Counted from the first letter of the stretch, positions 1 through 7,051 are shown. The stretch: DNA of 7,637 nt from Gammaproteobacteria bacterium (GCA_016874315.1 VGTX01000046.1:1-7637), one strand, 5' to 3'. Notes: generated from the sequence alone by a model not told the origin. Numbers and translations: made by a program.

Positions 1-472
1 AATTCCGTGGATAAGATAGCTCTTCGGAGCGGTCACGCAACTGGATTTCCCCTCCTTGTATGACGATAGGAGGCATGCGGCGTTTGCCCATCATGGACGG
101 AATGCTCGCTTTATAAACAATATTATTAACAGATGGTAAGACAAAAAAAGTTACGAGACCAAAACCATCTGTAGCCAATGTTAACAATGTACAGGCTGCA
201 ATACCAGGGATATACTGCATGACCTGACTACAGGACGTCAGGGTTTTTGTTTGCAGCTTTTGAAAAAAACCTTCTTTTTCATAGTGATGAGCAACTGCCT
301 CTATACATGCATCAACAATAAACGACCGCACATCTAAATCCATGAGACCAACACTTTCTTTCAGAAAAGCATCGAGCTCTTGTTTATTAGGGGGCTGCTT
401 TGCAAGCATCTTAAGAAAATCATGGTATTTTTCCTTGGTCAATTTAATACCATATCTGTTTTCTGGTTTCAT
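1..472 (-). CDS. Hypothetical protein with a central hydrophobic segment, 3' end beyond the window
   Basis: I do not recognise this gene. The frame is open from an ATG at 472 to the left edge, giving 157 residues and no stop, so the C-terminus is missing. A TAA lies directly before the ATG, which makes 472 the first possible ATG in this frame. The ribosome site is weak: only a GATGAG-like stretch precedes it. The first 85 or so residues are charged and probably helical (start MKPENRYGIKLTKEKYHDFL). They are followed by a hydrophobic stretch at about residues 95-130 that includes AACTLLTLATDG and LVTFFVLPSV, which could be one or two membrane segments or a buried core. After that comes a basic patch (MMGKRRMPP). 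Codon use resembles the neighbouring genes. It is transcribed away from the repeat-bearing gene that starts near 613, and the two share the intergenic stretch 473-612. That it is a real gene is fairly likely; its function is unknown. Confidence 0.6.
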   Translation of the reverse strand, partial: MKPENRYGIKLTKEKYHDFLKMLAKQPPNKQELDAFLKESVGLMDLDVRSFIVDACIEAVAHHYEKEGFFQKLQTKTLTSCSQVMQYIPGIAACTLLTLATDGFGLVTFFVLPSVNNIVYKASIPSMMGKRRMPPIVIQGGEIQLRDRSEELSYPRN

Positions 473-564
473 TTACTCATCATCATCCAATCATATTACT
501 TAGTAGATAGGACAACTCATTAAAAAATTATTAAAGAGATATTAAAAAAAACTGTAATAATTTT

Positions 565-598
565 TAATATCGATCCTATATATCCGGTATCGATATTA
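565..598. promoter_or_regulatory. Perfect 10-bp inverted repeat upstream of the repeat-bearing gene
   Basis: The arms TAATATCGAT (565-574) and ATCGATATTA (589-598) are exact reverse complements separated by 14 bases. The second arm ends on the A of an ATG at 598 that is in frame with the ATG at 613. Just upstream is an extended -10-like TG-T-AATAAT (553-561) with no convincing -35. A symmetric site between a possible -10 and the start would suit an operator for a dimeric repressor. If transcribed, it could instead form a 5' leader hairpin partly covering ATG 598. The symmetry is directly visible; the role is inferred. Confidence 0.4.
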
Positions 599-612
599 TG
601 AGATTAAAAATA

Positions 613-2213
613 ATGGATAACCAACCAACCAACCAACCAACCAACCAAATCAAAGCATCCCTCAGCTAATTGATGAAAAAAACATTAGGTCTTTTCACTC
701 ACAGCTCGAAATTGCGAAAAATCTCGCATACAATATTTTTTTAGCTCTAGAGAACTCCTCTATTGATCAAGCCTCTAGCGCTTATCAAAATGCTAAGAGC
801 CGGCACACTCAAATTTCAAATCTATTTGATCAGACAGGCTTTACTACGACATCCTATGATTACAATGAAATCAACAAAGCCTATGCAAAACTTCAGAAAG
901 ATATTATGGGATTTTCTGCAATAGAGCAAAATGAAATCCTTATTGCATTAAATAATGGCTACAATAAGTATTTTTATGACTTATGTTATAAATTTCTCAA
1001 GGCATCAAACAAAGAGAATACCGATTCAGCAGATAAAGAGAGACATATTAAATCATTAAGTTACTTACATGCAGCACACATTTTGCAAGCGCTCCCTTCT
1101 CGATCGGACGTCAAGTATAAAGAAGCGTACGATGCGGCTCAAGCTGAAATTGAAAAATTTGATAAGCAGTTACTTGAAGTTGGAGCTGCTAAGGGGTTAA
1201 ATCTAAACGCTTCAAATATTGTGTATTCAAAAGGCCTTGAAGCAGGTAGACAGCATCCTTTCGAACATTTTTTTAATATTTTATGGGCGCATTTGACATT
1301 ATATTTTCACTCGTTATTACAGATTAGACTTGAAGTAGCACCTTCGGGCGATCGTATGAAAATGAGTAATCATCCAGAGGCAGTTATATTGTCAAAGCAT
1401 AATGAACTGCAACATCGAATCCAATATGCGCATTTACCTCAGCAGGCAAATCACCCTCTAACGGACAAGAAATTCAGCATACCGTCAAGAAACCCTATCA
1501 ATTTTATGGCGCATATCTTAGAAACTGAAGTGGTAACATACCAGAGAGGCTTCATAAATAGTGCTAATCATTTATCAGAAGCCACACAATATTATGTGGT
1601 TTTTGGGGCAGAAGGGTGGGCGAGGATACTGTGTGATTACACAATGAATCCTAATATTAAAGCCTTCAGTGATGCAATTGATGCATGTTGTGACCGTTTT
1701 GATATGAGTGGGGTACGGTTACACAGGCAAGGATTAGAACAGACAACTTTTTTAGAAAAATCCAATCATTTTCAAGAAGCTTACGCTCCTCTTATTAAGG
1801 AGATAACCAATAACGAGCAATTGGATAAGCAGATAAAAGAATTTTTCAGACTTCTATCCGATCTTTCTTCAAATAGTGACGCAAATCTCAATACTGGTCC
1901 ATTTAAAGGCATGAAGCTCATTATTGAGCACTGTTTTAATCCTGCTGATAGAGAGCTTGCAGCGCTTTGTGCAAAAGCTTATTTCCATGCGCTGAGATTT
2001 TATGAGGATGAGCGCCCAGCAATGAGAGAGCATTTACGGGGATTCGAAAATCTTAATCTTGATCGGTATATTCCGAAAAATACATCGACTAATAAGAACA
2101 CTGCTGCTTCAACATCCTCAGCAACACTTACTTTTAGCCCCAACAACCCGAATCTTCAATCGAATCGCACTGAGGATATTCTTGGCCATCGAAAAAAACA
2201 ACAAAAGGGATAA
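613..2213 (+). CDS. Candidate phase-variable gene of unknown function, in OFF frame here (intact frame from 621; first in-frame ATG 906)
   Basis: I do not recognise the family. The frame ending at 2213 is open back to 621 with no ATG, GTG or TTG before 906, yet codons 651-905 look fully coding (for example QSIPQLIDEKNIRSF and NLAYNIFLALENSS). The ATG at 613 (weak GAGA site 9 bases before it; alternative in-frame ATG at 598) reads MDNQPTNQPTNQ through the CCAA tract and then stops at TAA 667-669. Adding one 4-base unit, or removing two, fuses it to the long frame and gives 534 residues. In the state seen, only a 435-residue product from ATG 906 could be made, and no good ribosome site was seen there. 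The protein looks helical and soluble, without a signal peptide or clear membrane segment. A Ser/Thr/Asn-rich tail (NTSTNKNTAASTSS) and a basic end (HRKKQQKG) follow. A host-directed or surface role is possible but unproven. A simple frameshifted pseudogene is the main alternative. Confidence 0.65.
619..648 (+). repeat. Tetranucleotide simple repeat, (AACC)7.5 / seven full CCAA units
   Basis: Thirty bases are a perfect tetranucleotide repeat starting six bases after the A of ATG 613. A 4-base unit in a coding region changes the frame with each unit gained or lost. Counting CCAA units from 621, the ATG at 613 meets the long downstream frame when the number is 5, 8 or 11; the number here is 7. 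Translated, the tract encodes a QPTN repeat. CCAA tracts near the 5' end, encoding QPTN, are known from the phase-variable haemoglobin-binding protein genes (hgp) of Haemophilus influenzae; the likeness here is of mechanism, not of the downstream protein. Confidence 0.9.
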
Positions 2214-2248
2214 CAGTGTATTAATATTTCATGAATATATCTTTGACT

Positions 2249-2273
2249 TCAAAAGCCTCAACGAGGCTTTTGA
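2249..2273. terminator. Hairpin between convergent genes, likely bidirectional terminator
   Basis: AAAAGCCTC (2251-2259) and GAGGCTTTT (2263-2271) pair perfectly around the loop AAC, and TC/GA extends the stem to 11 bp. The hairpin lies 36 bases past the stop of the plus-strand gene and 19 bases past the stop of cdsA on the other strand. Both strands end the stem in four T, with the matching A on the other side. There is no longer T tract, so termination strength is uncertain, but symmetry and position fit a shared terminator. Confidence 0.65.
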
Positions 2274-2291
2274 GTGAAAGAGTGATATATA

Positions 2292-3062
2292 TTATCGATA
2301 AAGATACTGATAACAGACTAGCAAGTTAGCAATACCTAGCCAACCATCGATTCTATCAAGCACACCGCCATGCCCTGGCAAGATATGACTATAGTCTTTG
2401 ACTTGGACCACTCTCTTAGGCAATGACGCAAATAAATCCCCCCATATTGCACCAATCAGCATTACCCACATTACGAGATATGAGGGATAGAACAAAGGCG
2501 CTGCAAAAAATACTGCATGGACACCAAGAACTGAAGCCAGATATCCTGTGTATGTTTTTTTAGAGCTAATGTTCCATCCAATTCGATACTTTTCGGCAGG
2601 AAATAGTGTGCCAGTGAGATATCCTAGAGTATCAACGATGATAGCGGTCAGGATAATTTTCAAAAAAAATACTGAATCTGTGAAAAAACACTGAGCTAAT
2701 CCTAGCGCTCCAATATATAAAAAGGCTGTGAATGTGTACCCAATTTGCAATCTATTACCGTCATAATTTTGGAGAAATAAGAGTAGTGGATTGAAAATCA
2801 TTAACAGTGAGAGTGCTATCATCATTGCAATCAAAATAACAGGATGCTTGATATATACAAAGGCCCATAGAAGTCCGAGCAAAAGATTTTGTGGATTAAA
2901 AGGAACCAATTTTTTTAGAAAACTGAGCCACTCAATCATGGCAAATGCGAGAACAAGCTGAAGAATGAAAAAAAGCCCGCCCCATCCAGCTGCAAGATAT
3001 GTTATAGCAACTGCAGTAAATAGAGCGAGTGATGTATATATCCTAAGAAGGTAGGGGCGCAT
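2292..3062 (-). CDS. cdsA: Phosphatidate cytidylyltransferase (CDP-diglyceride synthase)
   Basis: This integral inner-membrane enzyme makes CDP-diacylglycerol from phosphatidate and CTP, the precursor of the bacterial phospholipids. At 256 residues it is in the usual range. Several hydrophobic helices are visible (about 10-45, 60-98, 108-127, 132-148, 172-205). The C-terminal signature is clear: GDLFASLPKR (208-217), KD (222-223) and PGHGGVLDRID (229-239), with the acidic and basic residues of the family present; the earlier Asp in VDTLGY (143-148) also fits. Where many family members read SPKKTWEG, this one reads SSKKTYTG (166-173), so the conserved Pro and Glu are replaced. The start lies 7 bases after the frr stop with no good ribosome site of its own, only a GAAGG inside the frr end, so coupled translation is likely. 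It is the last gene of the operon, before the hairpin at 2249-2273. Confidence 0.93.
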   Translation of the reverse strand: MRPYLLRIYTSLALFTAVAITYLAAGWGGLFFILQLVLAFAMIEWLSFLKKLVPFNPQNLLLGLLWAFVYIKHPVILIAMMIALSLLMIFNPLLLFLQNYDGNRLQIGYTFTAFLYIGALGLAQCFFTDSVFFLKIILTAIIVDTLGYLTGTLFPAEKYRIGWNISSKKTYTGYLASVLGVHAVFFAAPLFYPSYLVMWVMLIGAIWGDLFASLPKRVVQVKDYSHILPGHGGVLDRIDGWLGIANLLVCYQYLYR

Positions 3063-3069
3063 GAAGGGG

Positions 3070-3621
3070 TTAAACCTTCATGAGTTCGGCTTCTTTTTCG
3101 GAAACGAGAGTATCAACTTGAACGATGGAGTCATCAGTAAGTTTTTGGATTTTCTCTTGGAATTTTTTACTCTGATCTTCCGGTAAGATTTTTGCTTTTT
3201 CTTGGTCTTTTACATCTTGATTTGCATCACGACGGATATTACGAATAGCGACTTTTGCTTGCTCAGCGGTTTGCTTAACGAGCTTGACGATTTCTTTACG
3301 ACGCTCTTCGGTCAGAGGAGGGAATGGAACACGAACAATATCACCAGCAGTTAAAGGATTTAATCCTAAATCGCTTCCATGAATGGCACGCTCGATAGCA
3401 GGGATTAATTTTTTATCCCAAGGTTTCACAGCTAAAACAGTTGCACTTTCGGAGGTTACTGAAGCGACTTGGCTTAGAGGCTGTTCAGTTCCGTAAGTGG
3501 CGACCATGAGTCCGGAAATAAGTGCAGGGTTTGCACGACCTGCGCGTTGTTTTGCAATTTCTTTTTTGAATGCGTCAATAGCACGATTCATTTTTTCTTG
3601 AACAGGATTCATATCAAACAT
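3070..3621 (-). CDS. frr: Ribosome recycling factor
   Basis: With EF-G, this cytoplasmic protein splits the post-termination ribosome so that its subunits can be reused. The 183 residues match the family's usual length of about 185, and the whole chain aligns by eye. Motifs seen are RAGRANPAL (26-34), YGTEQPLSQVA (43-53), PWDK (67-70), IVRVPFPPLTEERRKE (95-110) and RNIRRDAN (127-134), ending in the long charged helix of domain I. The Arg residues of the RNIRRD segment, needed for ribosome binding in the family, are present. The ATG at 3621 has an AGAGAG stretch about 12 bases upstream; a second ATG three codons later is a possible alternative. It begins 17 bases after the pyrH stop and ends 7 bases before cdsA. 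The pyrH-frr pairing is very widely conserved in bacteria. Confidence 0.97.
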   Translation of the reverse strand: MFDMNPVQEKMNRAIDAFKKEIAKQRAGRANPALISGLMVATYGTEQPLSQVASVTSESATVLAVKPWDKKLIPAIERAIHGSDLGLNPLTAGDIVRVPFPPLTEERRKEIVKLVKQTAEQAKVAIRNIRRDANQDVKDQEKAKILPEDQSKKFQEKIQKLTDDSIVQVDTLVSEKEAELMKV

Positions 3622-3638
3622 AACAATAAATTCTCTCT

Positions 3639-4352
3639 TTAAGGTTGAACAAATGTACCATACTTTCTTCCGAAAGCGAGGTCAAGTAGGGTTGTTTCAC
3701 GAGATAATCGTGTCACTAAAATTGGTAGTCGATGGTCATTACACAGACTAAATGCTGCTAAATCCATGACAGCATACCGCTGTGTCAGAACACTTTCAAA
3801 GGAAAGATTGTCGAACATTTTAGCATGTGTATTTTTTTTCGGATCGGAATCATAAATTCCGCCACAATCGGTTAATTTTATAAGCAATTGACAATGAGTT
3901 TCAATAGCTCGCACAGCAGCGCAGGTGTCTGTTGAGAAAAAAGGGTTGGCAATGCCACCAGCGTAGAGCACAACAGAGGATTGGATTTTTTGGCGTGCGG
4001 CATGCGGGTCGAAAAAATGAGCAATACCTTGCAAAGGAACAGAGCAAAAGAGTGTGGTCTTGACACCTTTTGACTCAAGCAAATCGCGAAGTAATAGTGT
4101 ATTCATGACCGTAGCGAGCATACCAATCTGATCGGCCGTAGTACGTTCAATATTTTGGTAGGTCATTTTAGCGCCACGCAGGACGTTTCCACCTCCGGTA
4201 ACAACACCAATTTGGGTGCCAGCTTGATATGCAGCAGCAATTTGCTCTGCATAAAAACTGATGGTGTCTTCACAAAAAACGCTCTGATGAGATGCAAATG
4301 ATTCACCAGAAATTTTAAGCAAAATGCGCTGATACACAGGAGACTGTGTCAT
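3639..4352 (-). CDS. pyrH: Uridylate kinase (UMP kinase)
   Basis: This enzyme phosphorylates UMP to UDP with ATP, in pyrimidine nucleotide synthesis. The 237 residues are full length for the hexameric bacterial UMP kinases of the amino acid kinase fold. Visible motifs are LLKISGES (11-18), GGGNVLRG (53-60), DQIGMLATVMN (74-84), NPFFSTD (136-142), SDP (169-171) and VMDLAAFSLCNDHRLPI (195-211). Two otherwise very conserved stretches are altered. GTGNPFFTTD of the family reads GIANPFFSTD (133-142), and KATKVDGV reads KLTDCGGI (159-166). By my recall of the E. coli enzyme, these regions line the UMP and ATP sites. The rest is well kept, so I expect an active but diverged enzyme. The start is fixed by an AAGGAG ribosome site. 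The gene follows an ABC ATPase rather than the usual tsf. Confidence 0.95.
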   Translation of the reverse strand: MTQSPVYQRILLKISGESFASHQSVFCEDTISFYAEQIAAAYQAGTQIGVVTGGGNVLRGAKMTYQNIERTTADQIGMLATVMNTLLLRDLLESKGVKTTLFCSVPLQGIAHFFDPHAARQKIQSSVVLYAGGIANPFFSTDTCAAVRAIETHCQLLIKLTDCGGIYDSDPKKNTHAKMFDNLSFESVLTQRYAVMDLAAFSLCNDHRLPILVTRLSRETTLLDLAFGRKYGTFVQP

Positions 4353-4360
4353 ATATTGGA

Positions 4361-4366
4361 CTCCTT
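4361..4366 (-). promoter_or_regulatory. Strong ribosome binding site of pyrH
   Basis: On the minus strand AAGGAG lies 8 bases before the pyrH ATG (4352). It is the best ribosome site in the operon and decides the start. It lies in the short 35-base gap after the ABC ATPase gene, so pyrH is translated independently even if co-transcribed with the transporter. Confidence 0.75.
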
Positions 4367-4387
4367 ATAGAGAAAAAATCAAAAATT

Positions 4388-5110
4388 CTATAATATTGCC
4401 AGCCTTAATTGATCGAGTGTTAATGTATGGTCGTTCATAATCTCGATGGGTGCAAGGCCTTCTTTCATGATGACGATTTTATCTGCATACTCTAATGCGT
4501 GCTGCAAATTGTGCGTGACCATCAAGACACCAACTCTCCGCTCACGCGCAGTATTTGCAATATGTGACATGATAGCTGTACTCATTTGCGGATCGAGCTG
4601 ACTCGTATGCTCATCAAGTAAGAGTAATTTAGGTCGAGAAAGGAATGCTAATGAAAACATAAGAATTTGCTGTTCCCCGCCTGATAATCCAGCAACAACA
4701 CGGTCATACAATTTTTTTAATCGCTCGAAATAATGTCCTTGCTCAAATAATTCCCAAGCATCTTGCCGCTGAGTTGCAGGGAGTCGTTCCACCCAAATTT
4801 CGATATTTTCTTTGACGGTCATAGGAAAAAATAAACACTGGTCCATTCTTTGTGTCAGTGATATTACCCAGCGCCCCATTTGTATATCAGATATGTGGCT
4901 AAACGGTATGCTATTGAGATATATCCTTCCGTGCGTAGGCTGATATCGATTGCCTACAATTTTCAAAAATGTTGATTTACCCGAGCCATTTTGACCAATG
5001 ACAGCACAAAACTCCGACTCTTGTAGAGTAAAAGAGAAATTTTGCAACAATGGTGCAATAGAGCGCGGATACGAAAATGTTAAATCATCGACTTTCAATA
5101 AATCAATCAT
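4388..5110 (-). CDS. ABC transporter ATP-binding protein (COG1101/TrpZ-like)
   Basis: This is the cytoplasmic ATPase that should power the importer formed with the two upstream genes. All ABC motifs are present in 240 residues: Walker A GQNGSGKST (39-47), Q-loop Gln near 87 (SLTQRMD), signature LSGGEQQ (142-148), Walker B LLLLDE (162-167) followed by a D-loop SQLD (170-173), and H-loop His 200 (VTHN). The HTSQLDP after Walker B and the QQ after LSGGE are typical of the uncharacterised COG1101 group, which is paired with COG4120 permeases and COG2984 binding proteins. The start ATG overlaps the permease stop by four bases (ATGA) and has an AGGAG (5118-5122) 7 bases upstream, a sign of translational coupling. 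The substrate cannot be read from this subunit; tryptophan or another aromatic compound is a guess based on the TrpXYZ systems of streptococci. Confidence 0.93.
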   Translation of the reverse strand: MIDLLKVDDLTFSYPRSIAPLLQNFSFTLQESEFCAVIGQNGSGKSTFLKIVGNRYQPTHGRIYLNSIPFSHISDIQMGRWVISLTQRMDQCLFFPMTVKENIEIWVERLPATQRQDAWELFEQGHYFERLKKLYDRVVAGLSGGEQQILMFSLAFLSRPKLLLLDEHTSQLDPQMSTAIMSHIANTARERRVGVLMVTHNLQHALEYADKIVIMKEGLAPIEIMNDHTLTLDQLRLAIL

Positions 5111-5973
5111 GAAACGACTCCTAAAGAATATCCTTTAGAGGATCGGAGACTTGCAAACAAAATCAGTCCAATAAAGAATTTTAAATGTACAGGCTGGACA
5201 CCAAATTTCATGAGGAATGCCAGAATTGCAAAATATGTAAATATTCCAATAAATGCTGATAATAAATCAAATCCTGGATGATACACCTCATTCTTGGTTC
5301 TAAAAATATGATGGCCTATCATTAATGCACCAATGGCAATAAGCGCCACACCGGAACCCATATTTAAATCTACGAATCCGTTAATTTGAGCAAACAATGC
5401 GCCAGTTACTGCAGTTAAAAACGAGCCCATCGACAGTCCGATAATTCTATATCGCTCAGCAGGAAATCCCATTTTTATTAATAAATCATAGTTATGTCCA
5501 AAAGCACGCATCAAAAGGCCATATCTTGAACGGCATAGGAGATAGACGATTGCAACGAGAATAATATTTATAAAAGCAAGACCAATAATCCATTGAGAAA
5601 AGTATCCAGCTTTAAGAAGGGTTAATTTTCCAAGCAATGAATAATTTGGGCGACCAAGCACTTCAAAATTCACTGAATACAACATGAAGGTAACGAGTAT
5701 TCCTACAATCAGATCGCGGATATGATTTCCTCGCTGCATCAGAGCAACAATCCAACCTAAAAGGATACCGAAAAAACCCGCAATACATGTTGCTCCCAAC
5801 GGTCCCGCAAAGGGGAGTGTTTTTGCAAAAACAGCCCCACCTAAAACATAGACACCATCGGCACTTAAGTCGGTTAATTTTAAAAGTCTATAGCTAATGT
5901 ATAGGCTTAATACAACAGGATAGAACAAGAATGTCTGCTCACATACCATTAAGAAAAAGTCAATAACTTTCAT
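5107..5973 (-). CDS. ABC transporter permease, branched-chain-type (COG4120/TrpY-like)
   Basis: This is the inner-membrane channel subunit of the importer. From ATG 5973 it has 288 residues and about eight hydrophobic segments. Family marks are the KLTDLSADGVYVLGGAV stretch (32-48), which resembles the LTVDGSFPLGAAV of related permeases, and RAFGHNYDLLIKMGF (156-170), the cytoplasmic coupling region that contacts the ATPase, followed by GLSMGSFLTAVTGALFAQ. An earlier ATG at 6009 is in frame and would overlap the preceding gene by 26 bases. I prefer 5973 because GAGG (5982-5985) lies 8 bases before it and because the first extra residues (MLSRWHKVEDNT) look unlike a membrane protein start. That GAGG overlaps the TGA stop of the binding-protein gene, which suggests coupled translation. 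It is probably a homodimer, since only one permease gene is present. Confidence 0.9.
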   Translation of the reverse strand: MKVIDFFLMVCEQTFLFYPVVLSLYISYRLLKLTDLSADGVYVLGGAVFAKTLPFAGPLGATCIAGFFGILLGWIVALMQRGNHIRDLIVGILVTFMLYSVNFEVLGRPNYSLLGKLTLLKAGYFSQWIIGLAFINIILVAIVYLLCRSRYGLLMRAFGHNYDLLIKMGFPAERYRIIGLSMGSFLTAVTGALFAQINGFVDLNMGSGVALIAIGALMIGHHIFRTKNEVYHPGFDLLSAFIGIFTYFAILAFLMKFGVQPVHLKFFIGLILFASLRSSKGYSLGVVS

Positions 5974-5983
5974 TGTGTTATCC

Positions 5984-6916
5984 TCAACTTTGTGCCATCT
6001 GCTCAACAAATGTTACTGTCCATGGAGATTTTTCAAGAATCTCTACAGAAAGGACTTTCTGTTTCTGAAATGCATCCATATTTACAAATAAATCAGGCGT
6101 ATCTAAAACTGTAACATGCTCAACCCCAGCGCAGTCATTTTTAAGGATGCGCCGTACGACTTGTCCTGTTGATTGCCCAATCGATCGCTCAGATATTGTA
6201 AGTGCCATTGTAGCACCCGCCTTTAATGAGCCGTCATCCGAAACAATTAATGGAATATGTCGTTTTTCACACTCCTCAAGAAAGGATGGGATTGCGCTTA
6301 CCATTAATAAATCTTTCAAAATTACAATAGCTTGCACATCACTTGGAAGTGACTGCAAGGCAAACGGAACATCCTGTAGTGTTGAAATCATACGTTCATG
6401 AACTTTCATTGGCCTTGTAAAAGGAAACTGTTTCATATCAAAGACTTCATCGATGACTTTATCCTGCGCGCTATAACATAATGCCCAATTATTTATATCC
6501 TTTAAGTAATCAATTAATGGCCAAATAACAATTTTATCATCAACGCTGTACACATTATCATTTGTTTCAACTTGAGCTGCACAGCACACTACAGGTCGGT
6601 CATGAATCATTGATAAGGTCATTTGGCTTGTCATAGTACCAATCGGAACTACCACTTGAGAGCCATCATGTTGAATTTGACGAATAAGAGCCGCAAGAAT
6701 ATTTAAATCACCATGAGCTCGATATACACGAATTTTAAATTCAGACTGATCGAGCTCTGATTGAATCCCAGAAAGGATATCCTCCATGGCCTGATGTTCG
6801 GCAGGAATAACCACTGAAACACGAGTTTCTGCCCACCCAAAAGACATCCACCATAAACTTAACGAAAGATATAACATTAAATTATACGGAAGATGATTAA
6901 AAATGGATATTTGCAT
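5984..6916 (-). CDS. ABC transporter substrate-binding protein (COG2984/TrpX-like)
   Basis: This is the periplasmic receptor of the importer and the first gene of the operon. The 310-residue product starts with a short polar stretch and a hydrophobic core (about 13-26), then GWA-ETR, so signal peptidase I probably cuts after Ala 29. There is no lipobox Cys, so it should be free in the periplasm. Family features in order are VSVVIPAEHQAMEDILSGIQ (33-52), HGDLNILAALIRQI, VVVPIGTMTSQMTL, RPVVCCAAQ, and the C-terminal IPLIVSDDGSLKAGATMALT and GQSTGQVVRRIL. These match the ABC_sub_bind group that includes streptococcal TrpX. The ligand is unknown; an aromatic amino acid is plausible. The start has GAGG four bases upstream (GAGGTTTTATG). 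An internal ATG at codon 14 would still give a signal peptide and is the main alternative. Confidence 0.9.
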   Translation of the reverse strand: MQISIFNHLPYNLMLYLSLSLWWMSFGWAETRVSVVIPAEHQAMEDILSGIQSELDQSEFKIRVYRAHGDLNILAALIRQIQHDGSQVVVPIGTMTSQMTLSMIHDRPVVCCAAQVETNDNVYSVDDKIVIWPLIDYLKDINNWALCYSAQDKVIDEVFDMKQFPFTRPMKVHERMISTLQDVPFALQSLPSDVQAIVILKDLLMVSAIPSFLEECEKRHIPLIVSDDGSLKAGATMALTISERSIGQSTGQVVRRILKNDCAGVEHVTVLDTPDLFVNMDAFQKQKVLSVEILEKSPWTVTFVEQMAQS

Positions 6917-6952
6917 AAAACCTCAAAAATGGACTTATTTACTACCAGAATC

Positions 6953-6981
6953 ATTATAATCGTAATAATTCAAAGCCACAA
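6953..6981 (-). promoter_or_regulatory. Probable sigma-70 promoter of the transporter-pyrH operon
   Basis: On the minus strand a perfect TATAAT (6953-6958) lies 17 bases after TTGTGG (6976-6981), which matches only three of six bases of the -35 consensus. The -10 is 36 bases before the start of the binding-protein gene, leaving a short leader with GAGG. No operator-like symmetry was seen nearby. The rest of the gap 6917-7051 holds nothing else I can name. Confidence 0.5.
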
Positions 6982-7051
6982 TCAAAAGAATGACTCCATG
7001 ATAGTGCCAATATTTTAGCTTGTTTAACTCGATAGATCTTTTTTACCGGCG

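Noticed and set aside
223..248. CCTGAC...GTCAGG hairpin followed by five T on the plus strand, terminator-like
   Set aside because: The stem is only 6 bp with an 8-base loop, lies inside the coding part of the minus-strand gene, and no plus-strand gene precedes it.
673..744. Short plus-strand ORF from ATG 673
   Set aside because: Only about 23 codons, out of frame with and inside the coding-like extension of the long gene.
906..2213. Taking ATG 906 as the ordinary start of the long plus-strand gene
   Set aside because: The frame is open and coding-like for 95 codons upstream, and I see no good ribosome site before 906; the CCAA tract offers a better explanation.
2059..2277. 72-codon plus-strand ORF
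   Set aside because: Shadow of the 3' end of the long gene in another frame; low-complexity translation and no ribosome site.
3878..4078. 66-codon minus-strand ORF
   Set aside because: Lies wholly inside pyrH in a different frame.
5974..6009. Earlier ATG (6009) as permease start
   Set aside because: It would overlap the binding-protein gene by 26 bases; ATG 5973 has a GAGG at proper distance and begins a normal membrane protein N-terminus.
6147..6401. 84-codon plus-strand ORF
   Set aside because: Antisense to the binding-protein gene; no supporting signals.
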